Shown: positions 43,901 to 50,957 of the stretch, piece by piece
Layout: each line of letters opens with the position of its first letter
Numbering within the stretch: position 1 is the first letter of the stretch
Assembly (NCBI GenBank): GCA_963782595.1
Contig: CAWAKJ010000005.1
Coordinates: 620,001-684,000, forward strand
Source: JAMQPK01 sp963782595
GTDB lineage: Bacteria; Acidobacteriota; Vicinamibacteria; Vicinamibacterales; JAMQPK01
Reading direction: 5' to 3'
DNA length: 64,000 bases
Made by a program: the position numbers and the translations under genes
Notes under the pieces: generated by a model
Databases searched by the model: none
The model's input: the letters and a program-made list of their open reading frames with translations, nothing else
What the model was told of the DNA's origin: nothing

Positions 43901-44545
43901 AATCACTACAATCGAGAATTGGAAGAGAGCTTGTCGGCATTCGATCAGACCCACACGATCAAACTGAACTACAGCTACGAGCTGCCGTTCGGTCCCGGCA
44001 AGCCGTTTCTGAGCGATGGATTGGCGTCGAAAATTGTGGGTGGCTGGCGCGTGTCCGGGGTCCACTCGTATGCTTCGGGCTTCCCGTTATCTGTTTCTCC
44101 CGGATACAGTCTGCCGCTCTTCGGCGGCGACAATCGACTCACCGTGCTCGACGAAACCGGTTGGCGTGCGGCGACGCGCGGCGACAACTTCGACCCGCTC
44201 GTGGATCTCTGGTGGGATCCCACACTGTTCAGGCCGAGCCCGGTCGACACCATTGCGCAGCTGCAGGGATACAAAGCCGGTGTCCTGACAGCGGAGTTCG
44301 GCAACGCCAAGGTGCGCAATCCCAACGAACGTAGTCCGTGGTTCCTCAACGAGAACATCTCGATCGCGCGCACATTCGCGTTACGGAGGACGCGCCTCGA
44401 ATTCAGGTTCGAGGTGTTCAACCTGTTCAATCGCACGATCTGGGGCAATCCGGAATCGAATATCACGAGCGCCAACTTCGGCCGCGTGACGACATTGAGT
44501 AACGCCCCGCGCCAGATGCAGTTAGGATTGCGGGTGGAATTCTAG
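40967..44545 (+). CDS. TonB-dependent receptor 3 with carboxypeptidase-regulatory-like domain
   Basis: 1192 residues, the largest receptor in the window. The signal peptide ends 'VTAAHAQ'; the beta-sandwich 'GTITGQVTDQSDSIIPNASVKAVH' runs to about residue 115. The plug has 'FIQDLPLVVGGQLRSPLDLGL' in place of the usual NGRN motif, followed by 'EFGHAGGGAVSFVSRSGTNSWQGKLFEFFRH'. The barrel ends 'QMQLGLRVEF'. Strong AAGGAG before ATG. It is followed after 12 bp by receptor 4, so the two are one transcript and may handle related ligands. Confidence 0.94.
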   Translation: MLAFRFRHACLLLVISLFPLVTAAHAQTDRGTITGQVTDQSDSIIPNASVKAVHVATNFERQVTTSNEGSYTITQLPVGGYVVIVTVQSFQTTTIDNIEVTAGSTVRVNAQLRVGALLDTVTVTSEARQIQTDSVKVASAISSKFIQDLPLVVGGQLRSPLDLGLIAPEVKSGTSGDASRGNIVIGGGQEGGWDLTVDGVSATPAAPFEQRLWTTLNSPSVEAITEFAVDTNGFKAEFGHAGGGAVSFVSRSGTNSWQGKLFEFFRHDALDSIDYFSKALNRPKPPLEQHDFGGVFGGPLMVPGLYNGRNKTFFFASYEAYRNKTSAAPRTVTIPTAAMHAGDFSEWRDANGSLIPIYDPATTRVNASGTGFVRDPFPGNIIPAGRFSQISREVQKLATMRPDLPGVRNNFVYTPGDAISTNPWNKFSIKLDHNLSTNDRLGFLFHWGEVLVIPPSGGPAGGLPVPLNNFRDEDSHTYVYRASWDRVIGPTLLNRVTFGHNNWWQLRASYNRDQGWGTQIGLRNVPSSELLFPQVNFSNDYLNWGRSEWGGSGNYLWALTDDLTWVKAQHTWKFGFSVQQDHYDGYGWHTAAGTYNFNRGATAGFLPNGTLDATGATGNAFASFLLGEVQSSEITTNRYVSDRWRYYSAYAQDDWRVSDRLTVNYGVRYEYTPPTWEGYYPDGYSNFNPNLPNPAAGGRLGASEFAGEGPGRTGKKTMYEAWPWGLSPRVGVVYSVNENTVARLSAARTFGSVKNTGGSSHWNGFIGGYNVTAPAFPASSAFNWDSGWPAWPQPPFLVPETLNGSNIPYWQPEDAGRLPEYHSWTLNVQRQLPGRFMVEAGYNAQIGRHLTTNLLSLNQVDPEIFNGFVRQYGAAGAINLMNSRMDSTLARQAGIPYPYPQFSGALAVRQALRPYPQYLDINTGADGGDRSGRSSYHAFVLKAEKRYESGLTFLTSYLLSKSVTLRSDRANAGDGRAMNHYNRELEESLSAFDQTHTIKLNYSYELPFGPGKPFLSDGLASKIVGGWRVSGVHSYASGFPLSVSPGYSLPLFGGDNRLTVLDETGWRAATRGDNFDPLVDLWWDPTLFRPSPVDTIAQLQGYKAGVLTAEFGNAKVRNPNERSPWFLNENISIARTFALRRTRLEFRFEVFNLFNRTIWGNPESNITSANFGRVTTLSNAPRQMQLGLRVEF

Positions 44546-44557
44546 AAGGAGACAAAC

Positions 44558-47500
44558 ATGCCCCGCGTTTATGTGTCCGCTCTCGCGACCGCACTCGTGT
44601 TGTTCTTCCATCCTGTCTCACTGCACGGGCAAGTCACCGGCACCATCAGCGGGTACGTGCAGGACCAGGGTGCCGGCATGGTGCCCGGCGCGACGGTCAC
44701 GGCCGAGCTGGCCGGACAGCAACTCGTTCGCTCGACACAGTCCAACGAAACCGGGTTCTTCGACTTGCAGGCCCTGCCGCGGGGCATTTACCTGGTCAAG
44801 GTCGAGATTGCCGGCTTCCAGACGCAGATTCAACGGAACGTCGAGGTGACGGCCGGTGCGAACGTGCGGTTGGATTTTTCGCTCGCCGTCGGCGGGGTTA
44901 CAGAAGAGGTCGTCGTGTCGGGTCAGGCGACGATGGTCGAGTCGCGCAGCGCGACGCAGTCAAATCTGATCGACGACCAGCGAGTGCAGGACCTGCCGAT
45001 GAATGGCCGCAATGTCGTGGCGCTGGCCGGTACGTACGCCGGCGTCACGTCCATTCGCGCGAATCAGGATACGTCGGACGGCCGGCAGGGGCCGATCATG
45101 TCGGTGAATGGGGGAAATACCAACCACAACCTGTTCACGCTGAACGGCTCGATATTCACCCATTTCAACCAGACGACGGGCTTCAATCCGCCGCCGCCTG
45201 ACGCGATTGAGGAGATTCGCATCCAGACGCACAACTTCTCAGCCGAGTACGGGCACACCGCGGGTGGACAGGTGAGCATCGTCACGAAAGCTGGTTCAAA
45301 CACCTTCCACGGCTCGGTCTGGGAGTTCCACCGCAATTCGGCGCTGAACACGAAAAGCTACTTCTTGAAGCTCGCCGGGTCTCGCAAGCCGGAGCAGAAG
45401 CAGAACCAGGCGGGCGCCAGCGCCGGGGGCGCCATCATCCGCAACAAGCTGTACTGGTTCGGCTCGTACCAGCGGCTCTGGGATCGGGCCGAGGCCGGGT
45501 CGAGTACGACCGTCGTGCCGACTAATCTGCAGCGGGCAGGCAACTTCACCGCGCTGAGCACGCAGTTGAGGAATCCGGTAAACCCACTCACGAATGCGCC
45601 GTTCACCGACACCTCGGGCGCACCCTGCGTGGCGAACAACATCATCCGGCCCGGCTGTATCAGTCCGGTTGCGAGAGGATTGCTGGATACGTACGTGCCG
45701 GCGTCCGACAGCGGCACCATCATCGCGTTGACGCCGGCGCCGCGAAACCATGCGGTCTATATGGGTCGCGGGGACTACTACTTTTCAGCCAGCAATCAGC
45801 TGAACTCACACATCTTCGTCGACCGCAGCGACAGTTCGTCGTGGCCGGGAAACCTGAACTATGTGCAGCAATCGGTCTTCAGCGACGTGAATCAATTCGG
45901 CGTCAGCGATGTGCACATCTTCAGTCCGAGGCTCGTCAACGAAGTCACGTTCTCGTATCTGACGTCAAAATCCGGCGGCGGCGCCGTCACGCAGATCGCG
46001 CCGCGTGAGCAGGGGGTGAACGTCGATATCGGCAACGACGGGCGGGGGATGAGCTATTCAATTTCCGGCTCGATCAACCTTGCGTATCCCGGCATCAACA
46101 GCCAGGACTATTACAGCTACCAGCTGAAAGACACGATGACGTTCACCGCGGGCAACCACACATTGAAGTGGGGGTATGAGTTCATCAGGCCGGTCTTCGA
46201 GTTCAACCTCGCGCTCAACCGCAACGCGAACTTCCAGGGCACGCGGACAGGAAATGCCATCGCCGACTTCATGGTCGGGGCATTCGAGCTCTCGACGATC
46301 GAGTTCGGGATTGCCGACCACAGCCCTTCGACAATGAAGCACCAGGCGTTCATCGAAGATTCGTACAAGGTCCATCCGAGGCTCACGGTGAACTACGGCG
46401 TGCGGTATGAGCCGTTCATTCCGTTCGATCAGAAGGGCGGCCGTCACACCACGTGGGTGCCGGGCGTTCAATCCACCGTGGTGCCGGACGCGCCGAAAGG
46501 CATTCTGTTCCCCGGCGATCCGGGAATTCCGTCGGCGCTCACGAAGAACGATCTCAACAACTTTGCGCCGCGGCTCGGCGTTGCATGGGACGTGCACGGC
46601 AACGCGAAGACCGTCGTCCGCGGTGGCTACGGGATCTTCTACCAGCAGATTAACGGCGAGACCACGCACGCGGCAGAGGGGCCGTGGCGAGGGACGACGC
46701 AGTTGCGTCAGGGGCGGATTGAAGACCCGTTCGGCTCGCTCAGGCAAACCGAACCGCCTCCGGCATCGCCCGGCCGGTTCGGATGCTCCGCTGCGCCGGG
46801 ATTTCCGGGCCTGCAGTGCTCGCTGTATCCGACACCGATTCGAATCGTCTATACAGATCAGGATCTGAAGACAACCTACACGCATCATGTGAGCGCGTCG
46901 CTGCAGCGCCAGCTCACACCAAATTTTGTCGTCGAAGGTTCGTATATCGGCAAGGTTGGCCGCAAGATTGTCGGCCACAACTATTTCAACGCCGCTCCGT
47001 TCATCAATTCGCCCGTCACCGGCCAGGCGCCGTCGCTGCAGAACGTTGAAGAGCGCGTGCCGTTCAGCCCGGGCATCATCAGCGCGGCTTCGAGAGTGCT
47101 CGGCAATTTCTTCCGAAGCGAGTATCACAGCTTCCAGATGAGAGCCGAGCGCCGCATGGCTCGCAGCTTCTCGCTCTCGGCGTCGTATGCCTTGTCGAAG
47201 AATCTGACGAACCAGCCGGAAAACACCACCGGCCTGATCAGCAACATTCCCAATCCATTCGACCTCGATTCGCTGTGGGGGCCTTCGTTCCTCGACCGCC
47301 GGCACGTGGTCGCGGCATCGTGGGTGTGGACGCCGCAGCGCAGCTTCTCGAATCCGGTCTCGAATATGTTGCTGAACGGATGGACGGTGACAGGATTCCA
47401 TCGCATCCAGTCGGGCTCGCCGTTGGTCTTCACGACGGGCGTCGACGTCGCGCAGAATGGCGTGCTGAATTCAGGGGGACAGTACCCAGCGCTGGTCTCT

Positions 47501-47854
47501 AGCGCGACTGCGGATGATCTGAGACGGGATTATTCCGGCACCGGCGACATGATTGCTGCGTACTTCAACACGGCTGCGTTCGTGCCGCTGAACAGCCAGA
47601 CGCGCGGGGCCTACGGCAACGCCATGCGAGGACTCATGTACGGACCGGGAGACTCCACGACCGATCTGGCCATCCTGCGATACGTGAGTCTTGGGCCCGA
47701 TATGCGCCTGCAGCTGCGCGGTGAGTTCTTCAACGCATTCGATCAGGTGAACTTCAACAACCCGGTTACCAACATCTCGTCGACCACCTTCGGGCAGATC
47801 ACGGGAGCCGGACCCGGCCGCGTTGTCCAGGTTGCGGCCAAGCTCATGTGGTAG
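44558..47854 (+). CDS. TonB-dependent receptor 4 with carboxypeptidase-regulatory-like domain
   Basis: 1098 residues. Signal peptide (LATALVLFFHPVSLHGQ), then 'GTISGYVQDQGAGMVPGATVTAEL' beta-sandwich, plug with 'QRVQDLPMNGRNVVALAGTYAGV' and 'EYGHTAGGQVSIVTKAGSNTFHGSVWEF', then the barrel ending in Trp ('VAAKLMW'). Second gene of the receptor 3-4 pair, with ribosome-binding site AAGGAG. A short stem TCGGACG / CGTCCGA at 47859-47878 and palindrome copy 7 follow. The convergent HTH-PD40 regulator downstream may control the pair, by analogy with the frequent adjacency of these families; this is an inference. Confidence 0.94.
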   Translation: MPRVYVSALATALVLFFHPVSLHGQVTGTISGYVQDQGAGMVPGATVTAELAGQQLVRSTQSNETGFFDLQALPRGIYLVKVEIAGFQTQIQRNVEVTAGANVRLDFSLAVGGVTEEVVVSGQATMVESRSATQSNLIDDQRVQDLPMNGRNVVALAGTYAGVTSIRANQDTSDGRQGPIMSVNGGNTNHNLFTLNGSIFTHFNQTTGFNPPPPDAIEEIRIQTHNFSAEYGHTAGGQVSIVTKAGSNTFHGSVWEFHRNSALNTKSYFLKLAGSRKPEQKQNQAGASAGGAIIRNKLYWFGSYQRLWDRAEAGSSTTVVPTNLQRAGNFTALSTQLRNPVNPLTNAPFTDTSGAPCVANNIIRPGCISPVARGLLDTYVPASDSGTIIALTPAPRNHAVYMGRGDYYFSASNQLNSHIFVDRSDSSSWPGNLNYVQQSVFSDVNQFGVSDVHIFSPRLVNEVTFSYLTSKSGGGAVTQIAPREQGVNVDIGNDGRGMSYSISGSINLAYPGINSQDYYSYQLKDTMTFTAGNHTLKWGYEFIRPVFEFNLALNRNANFQGTRTGNAIADFMVGAFELSTIEFGIADHSPSTMKHQAFIEDSYKVHPRLTVNYGVRYEPFIPFDQKGGRHTTWVPGVQSTVVPDAPKGILFPGDPGIPSALTKNDLNNFAPRLGVAWDVHGNAKTVVRGGYGIFYQQINGETTHAAEGPWRGTTQLRQGRIEDPFGSLRQTEPPPASPGRFGCSAAPGFPGLQCSLYPTPIRIVYTDQDLKTTYTHHVSASLQRQLTPNFVVEGSYIGKVGRKIVGHNYFNAAPFINSPVTGQAPSLQNVEERVPFSPGIISAASRVLGNFFRSEYHSFQMRAERRMARSFSLSASYALSKNLTNQPENTTGLISNIPNPFDLDSLWGPSFLDRRHVVAASWVWTPQRSFSNPVSNMLLNGWTVTGFHRIQSGSPLVFTTGVDVAQNGVLNSGGQYPALVSSATADDLRRDYSGTGDMIAAYFNTAAFVPLNSQTRGAYGNAMRGLMYGPGDSTTDLAILRYVSLGPDMRLQLRGEFFNAFDQVNFNNPVTNISSTTFGQITGAGPGRVVQVAAKLMW

Positions 47855-47886
47855 CGCCTCGGACGCAAAGACGTCCGACGCTCAGC

Positions 47887-48019
47887 TGCCAACGCGGCAA
47901 GACGATCTGTCGGCCTGCCGGCCGGAACTGACCCGCCTTCGCGCTTACGCGCTACGGCGCGGCAGGCCGGTGCACGAACACGTCCGGCTGGCCGACAGAT
48001 CGTCTCGCCGCATGGCAAG
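47887..48019 (-). repeat. Nested palindrome element copy 7 with loop insertion
   Basis: 133-bp inverted repeat, core in reverse orientation. The loop carries a 39-bp insert (47932-47970) matching the reverse complement of the insert in copy 5. It lies between convergent genes. Confidence 0.85.
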
Positions 48020-48050
48020 GCCGATCGCGGTATGGTCGCCTCGGTGCGAC

Positions 48051-48151
48051 CAATCCCTAATCCCTAATCCCTATTGCGGGCGTATTTCTTGGCGTCTTTG
48101 CGTCTTTGCGTTGGGACGGCTAATCCCTAATCCCTAGTCCGTAATCCCTAG
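48051..48151. repeat. CCCTAAT heptamer tracts flanking a TTGCGTCT octamer run
   Basis: Heptamers at 48051-48074 and 48121-48151 surround TTGCGTCTTTGCGTTGGGAC (48098-48117). The second tract overlaps the end of the PD40 regulator gene and contains its TAG stop (48148-48150). Confidence 0.75.
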
Positions 48152-50193
48152 TTTTGAGGTAACTCGAGCAACACGATGTCGGAATGTTCTTGTACCTGCT
48201 CCAGGACAAGTTCGCGCCCGTCTGGAGAGATGTCAAAGTCGCGCATCTCGAAGTCGGGAGGCAGATTCGTCAGTTGATGCTCGGCGCCGGTTTCCAGATC
48301 GATCAGCCACAGATTCTTGTGCTGAAGATCTCCTCGCGCCACCACGAGCGCTCGGCGGCCCGGCATGAATGACACGTGTCGGGCCCCGCGAGTCAGCGTC
48401 AGCTTGGGCAGCGCGTGCTCGCTGGCGTCGGCTCTTACGGCCTTGATTGGAAACGTCGTTCCGATGTCAGGACCTGAGAACACGACGATATCGCCGTCAG
48501 GCGACCACACTGGATCAGCAGAATGTTCCTCCACGAAGCGCGCCGGTGAACGGCCGTCGAGGGGAACAGTGAAGAGACGTGGGACGCCGCCGCTGACGGC
48601 GGCCACCGTAATCGATTGCCCATCCGGCGCCCACGCCGGAGTGCCGTGAAGCTCGAGCGACCGTGTGACGATTCGAGCGTCGGTTCCGTCCACATTCGCG
48701 GAGTACAACAGGGTCTGACCGTTTTGCCTGATCGAGAATGCAATGCGACGCCCGTCCCGTGCGATGGTGGGCCCGCCGATGATCTGTGTCTCTGGCGCGC
48801 TCCACACCTCAGTGGCGACCTCGCCTTGCAGCTTCCAGATACTGTCGCTCGCACCCTTGGAAGAGACGTAGAGCAGGTAATCGGCGCCCAGCCGCGGGGA
48901 AGACCCACTGCCAGTCGTCAGGGGGATTCGACGCGCGCTGGATGACTCGGCGTGCGAGCCGGTGATGGGCAAACGCCAGAGCGTGCTCTCCGGACGTGCC
49001 AGTGTCGCCACGAGACGGCTGCCGTTGACGCTCGCTGCGAGGGAGGTGTACCTGTCGATTCCGGAGCTCACGCGGTGAGAAATACGGCGCTCCACATCGA
49101 GGCTGTAGATCCACGGCCCAAAGCCGTCCGAGTCGCTGGCGAGATACAGCAGCGTCCGCGCGTTGAGGAAAACAGGATGGGTCACGACCGAGTCGTGATT
49201 CGTGATCCGTTCGGGAGTTCCCCCGGTCGCGCTGATGCGCCAGACGTCCATGCGATCGGGCAAAGAGCCCTGGACAAAGTAGATGAACGCGTCATCCGGC
49301 GACCAGATCGGGAAATGACTATGAAGGCCCGCTGGTGCCGTAAGGATCGCGCGCGCTTCTGGCGTCTGGCTGGAATCGCGCACGAACATCGGATCACCCG
49401 GTCCGGGCGTGTGGTAGACGAGACGAGCGCCTTCGCTGGACCAGTCGTATTCGGCGATGCCATCCAGGTAGGGTCGTGCCTGTCCCCCGAGAACCGGCGC
49501 CCCCCAAACGCTGATATTCGATTGACTGGCACCCGCTGGGCTGCGTGCCCAGAAGGTGACGAGGGTGCTATCAGGTGAGAAGCCGAGCGTGCGAAGCGAC
49601 GGATTGGAGAGCTCTCGCGCAGCGTCCCGAGTGAGGTTGTAGAACTGACCGGTGCCAACCTGAGTGACCCACACGTCCATTCGACCGTCGCGATCCGAGA
49701 GAAAGGCCACAAATCTCCCATCGCGCGACAGCGCGGCCGCCTGTTCGATTCCGGGGAAGTCAGTCAGCTGTTGAAAGCGCGCTTCCGCCAGCGGATTCTC
49801 CAACGCGTCGGGGGGGCGTCGAATCTGCCAGACCAGTAGCCCAATAGCCAGCAGGGCTCCTGTTGCCGCCATCAGCCACAGACCGAGCCACCAGCGCGGC
49901 GCGGCGTGGATGGCCGGGGCGCTCTCCAAGTCCTCGCGTTCCTGGACGGGATCGGCGATGAGACCGAGGTTGCGGCTTCGCGACCAGGCTTCGAGCTCGG
50001 TGCGGAAGGCGTAGACCGATCCCATCTTGTCGTGCACGTGACGGTGCACGGGCATCCCCTCCCGCTTCTCCCAGCGCTGCACCGTCGTCACGTCGCGCTT
50101 CATGTACGCGGCGATTTCCTTCCACGAGTCGAGCCGGTCGTCGGCCGGGCGCTCGGAGGGGGGCGGCGGGCCTGTCGGAGGAAGGTCGTTCAT
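48148..50193 (-). CDS. HTH - transmembrane - PD40 (TolB-like propeller) regulator
   Basis: 681 residues. Residues about 22-85 are a MerR/excisionase-like helix-turn-helix ('DSWKEIAAYMKRDVTTVQRWEKREGMPVHRH', 'VYAFRTELEAWSRSR'). One membrane helix follows (about 118-138, 'WWLGLWLMAATGALLAIGLLVW'), then a C-terminal PD40/TolB-type propeller with many 'SPDG/SRDGRFVAF' repeats. The DNA-binding part would be cytoplasmic and the propeller periplasmic, making a one-component membrane sensor. Acidobacteria carry many such proteins beside TonB receptors. ATG at 50193 starts the conserved part; an upstream ATG at 50244 is possible. The TAG stop lies in a heptamer repeat. Confidence 0.88.
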   Translation of the reverse strand: MNDLPPTGPPPPSERPADDRLDSWKEIAAYMKRDVTTVQRWEKREGMPVHRHVHDKMGSVYAFRTELEAWSRSRNLGLIADPVQEREDLESAPAIHAAPRWWLGLWLMAATGALLAIGLLVWQIRRPPDALENPLAEARFQQLTDFPGIEQAAALSRDGRFVAFLSDRDGRMDVWVTQVGTGQFYNLTRDAARELSNPSLRTLGFSPDSTLVTFWARSPAGASQSNISVWGAPVLGGQARPYLDGIAEYDWSSEGARLVYHTPGPGDPMFVRDSSQTPEARAILTAPAGLHSHFPIWSPDDAFIYFVQGSLPDRMDVWRISATGGTPERITNHDSVVTHPVFLNARTLLYLASDSDGFGPWIYSLDVERRISHRVSSGIDRYTSLAASVNGSRLVATLARPESTLWRLPITGSHAESSSARRIPLTTGSGSSPRLGADYLLYVSSKGASDSIWKLQGEVATEVWSAPETQIIGGPTIARDGRRIAFSIRQNGQTLLYSANVDGTDARIVTRSLELHGTPAWAPDGQSITVAAVSGGVPRLFTVPLDGRSPARFVEEHSADPVWSPDGDIVVFSGPDIGTTFPIKAVRADASEHALPKLTLTRGARHVSFMPGRRALVVARGDLQHKNLWLIDLETGAEHQLTNLPPDFEMRDFDISPDGRELVLEQVQEHSDIVLLELPQN

Positions 50194-50365
50194 GGGGAGA
50201 CGCGGATTGTAGCCCTCCCCGGGGGTCGCGGCAATCGACGGCATTTCACGGCAGCCCTATGAATCGCGGGTGCTGCCGCTGACTGCAGCTTGCCCGCGCC
50301 CATTCCGACTCCCTATCGTGCCTGAGCGACTCCAATTCTGGAGTCAGTGCCGAAGGAGGATGAAC

Positions 50366-50893
50366 ATGCAACGAACGCTGACCTGGTTGCTGGCTCTTGG
50401 TACCGTGATCCTGGGCGGGGCAGCCTACGTCGGGAACATCCAGGCAACGCCGGCGTCGGGATTCGCCTCCGCCACTATCGCCGTTGGCCGCGTGCCAGAG
50501 TTCGATGTTACCCACCATCTGGTGTCAGAAAAACCAGACGAAGGCTCCAAAAGGAACGTGTGGCTGTCGTTGCAGAAGACCAAGGGGCTCTCAGACCTGT
50601 ATGTGCAGAGCAACGTCTGGCAGCCTGGAGGGACGACCGGCTGGCATACCCATCCAGGACACAGTCTCGTCACCGTAACCGCCGGAACCGTAACAAATTA
50701 CGACGAAGATGATCCGACCTGCACCCCCAAGGTGTTCACCGTCGGCATGACGTTCGTTGATCACGGGGGAGACCATGGCCACATGGTGCGCAACGAAGGT
50801 TTCGTCGAAGCACGGACAGTCGCCGTGCAACTGATTCCGGCGGGCGCCACGAGGCGAATTGACGCCCAAGGCAACCCCGCGTGTCCGTTCTGA
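50366..50893 (+). CDS. Secreted cupin-domain protein
   Basis: A 175-residue exported protein with signal peptide (MQRTLTWLLALGTVILGGAAYVG) and a single cupin barrel. The metal motif is 'GGTTGWHTHPGHSLVTVTAGTV', with a second His-rich part 'FVDHGGDHGHMVRNEG'. ATG at 50366 is chosen because AGGAGG at 50354-50359 is correctly spaced; ATG at 50360 directly abuts it. A pair of Cys residues (in 'PTCTPKVF' and 'NPACPF') may form a disulfide. It lies 64 bp before TonB receptor 5. Substrate or ligand unknown. Confidence 0.87.
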   Translation: MQRTLTWLLALGTVILGGAAYVGNIQATPASGFASATIAVGRVPEFDVTHHLVSEKPDEGSKRNVWLSLQKTKGLSDLYVQSNVWQPGGTTGWHTHPGHSLVTVTAGTVTNYDEDDPTCTPKVFTVGMTFVDHGGDHGHMVRNEGFVEARTVAVQLIPAGATRRIDAQGNPACPF

Positions 50894-50957
50894 GATTTCG
50901 GGCCGTTTAACCAATGCGGAAGTCCGTTCAACGCGCAGATTTCGAAGGAGTTTGACC

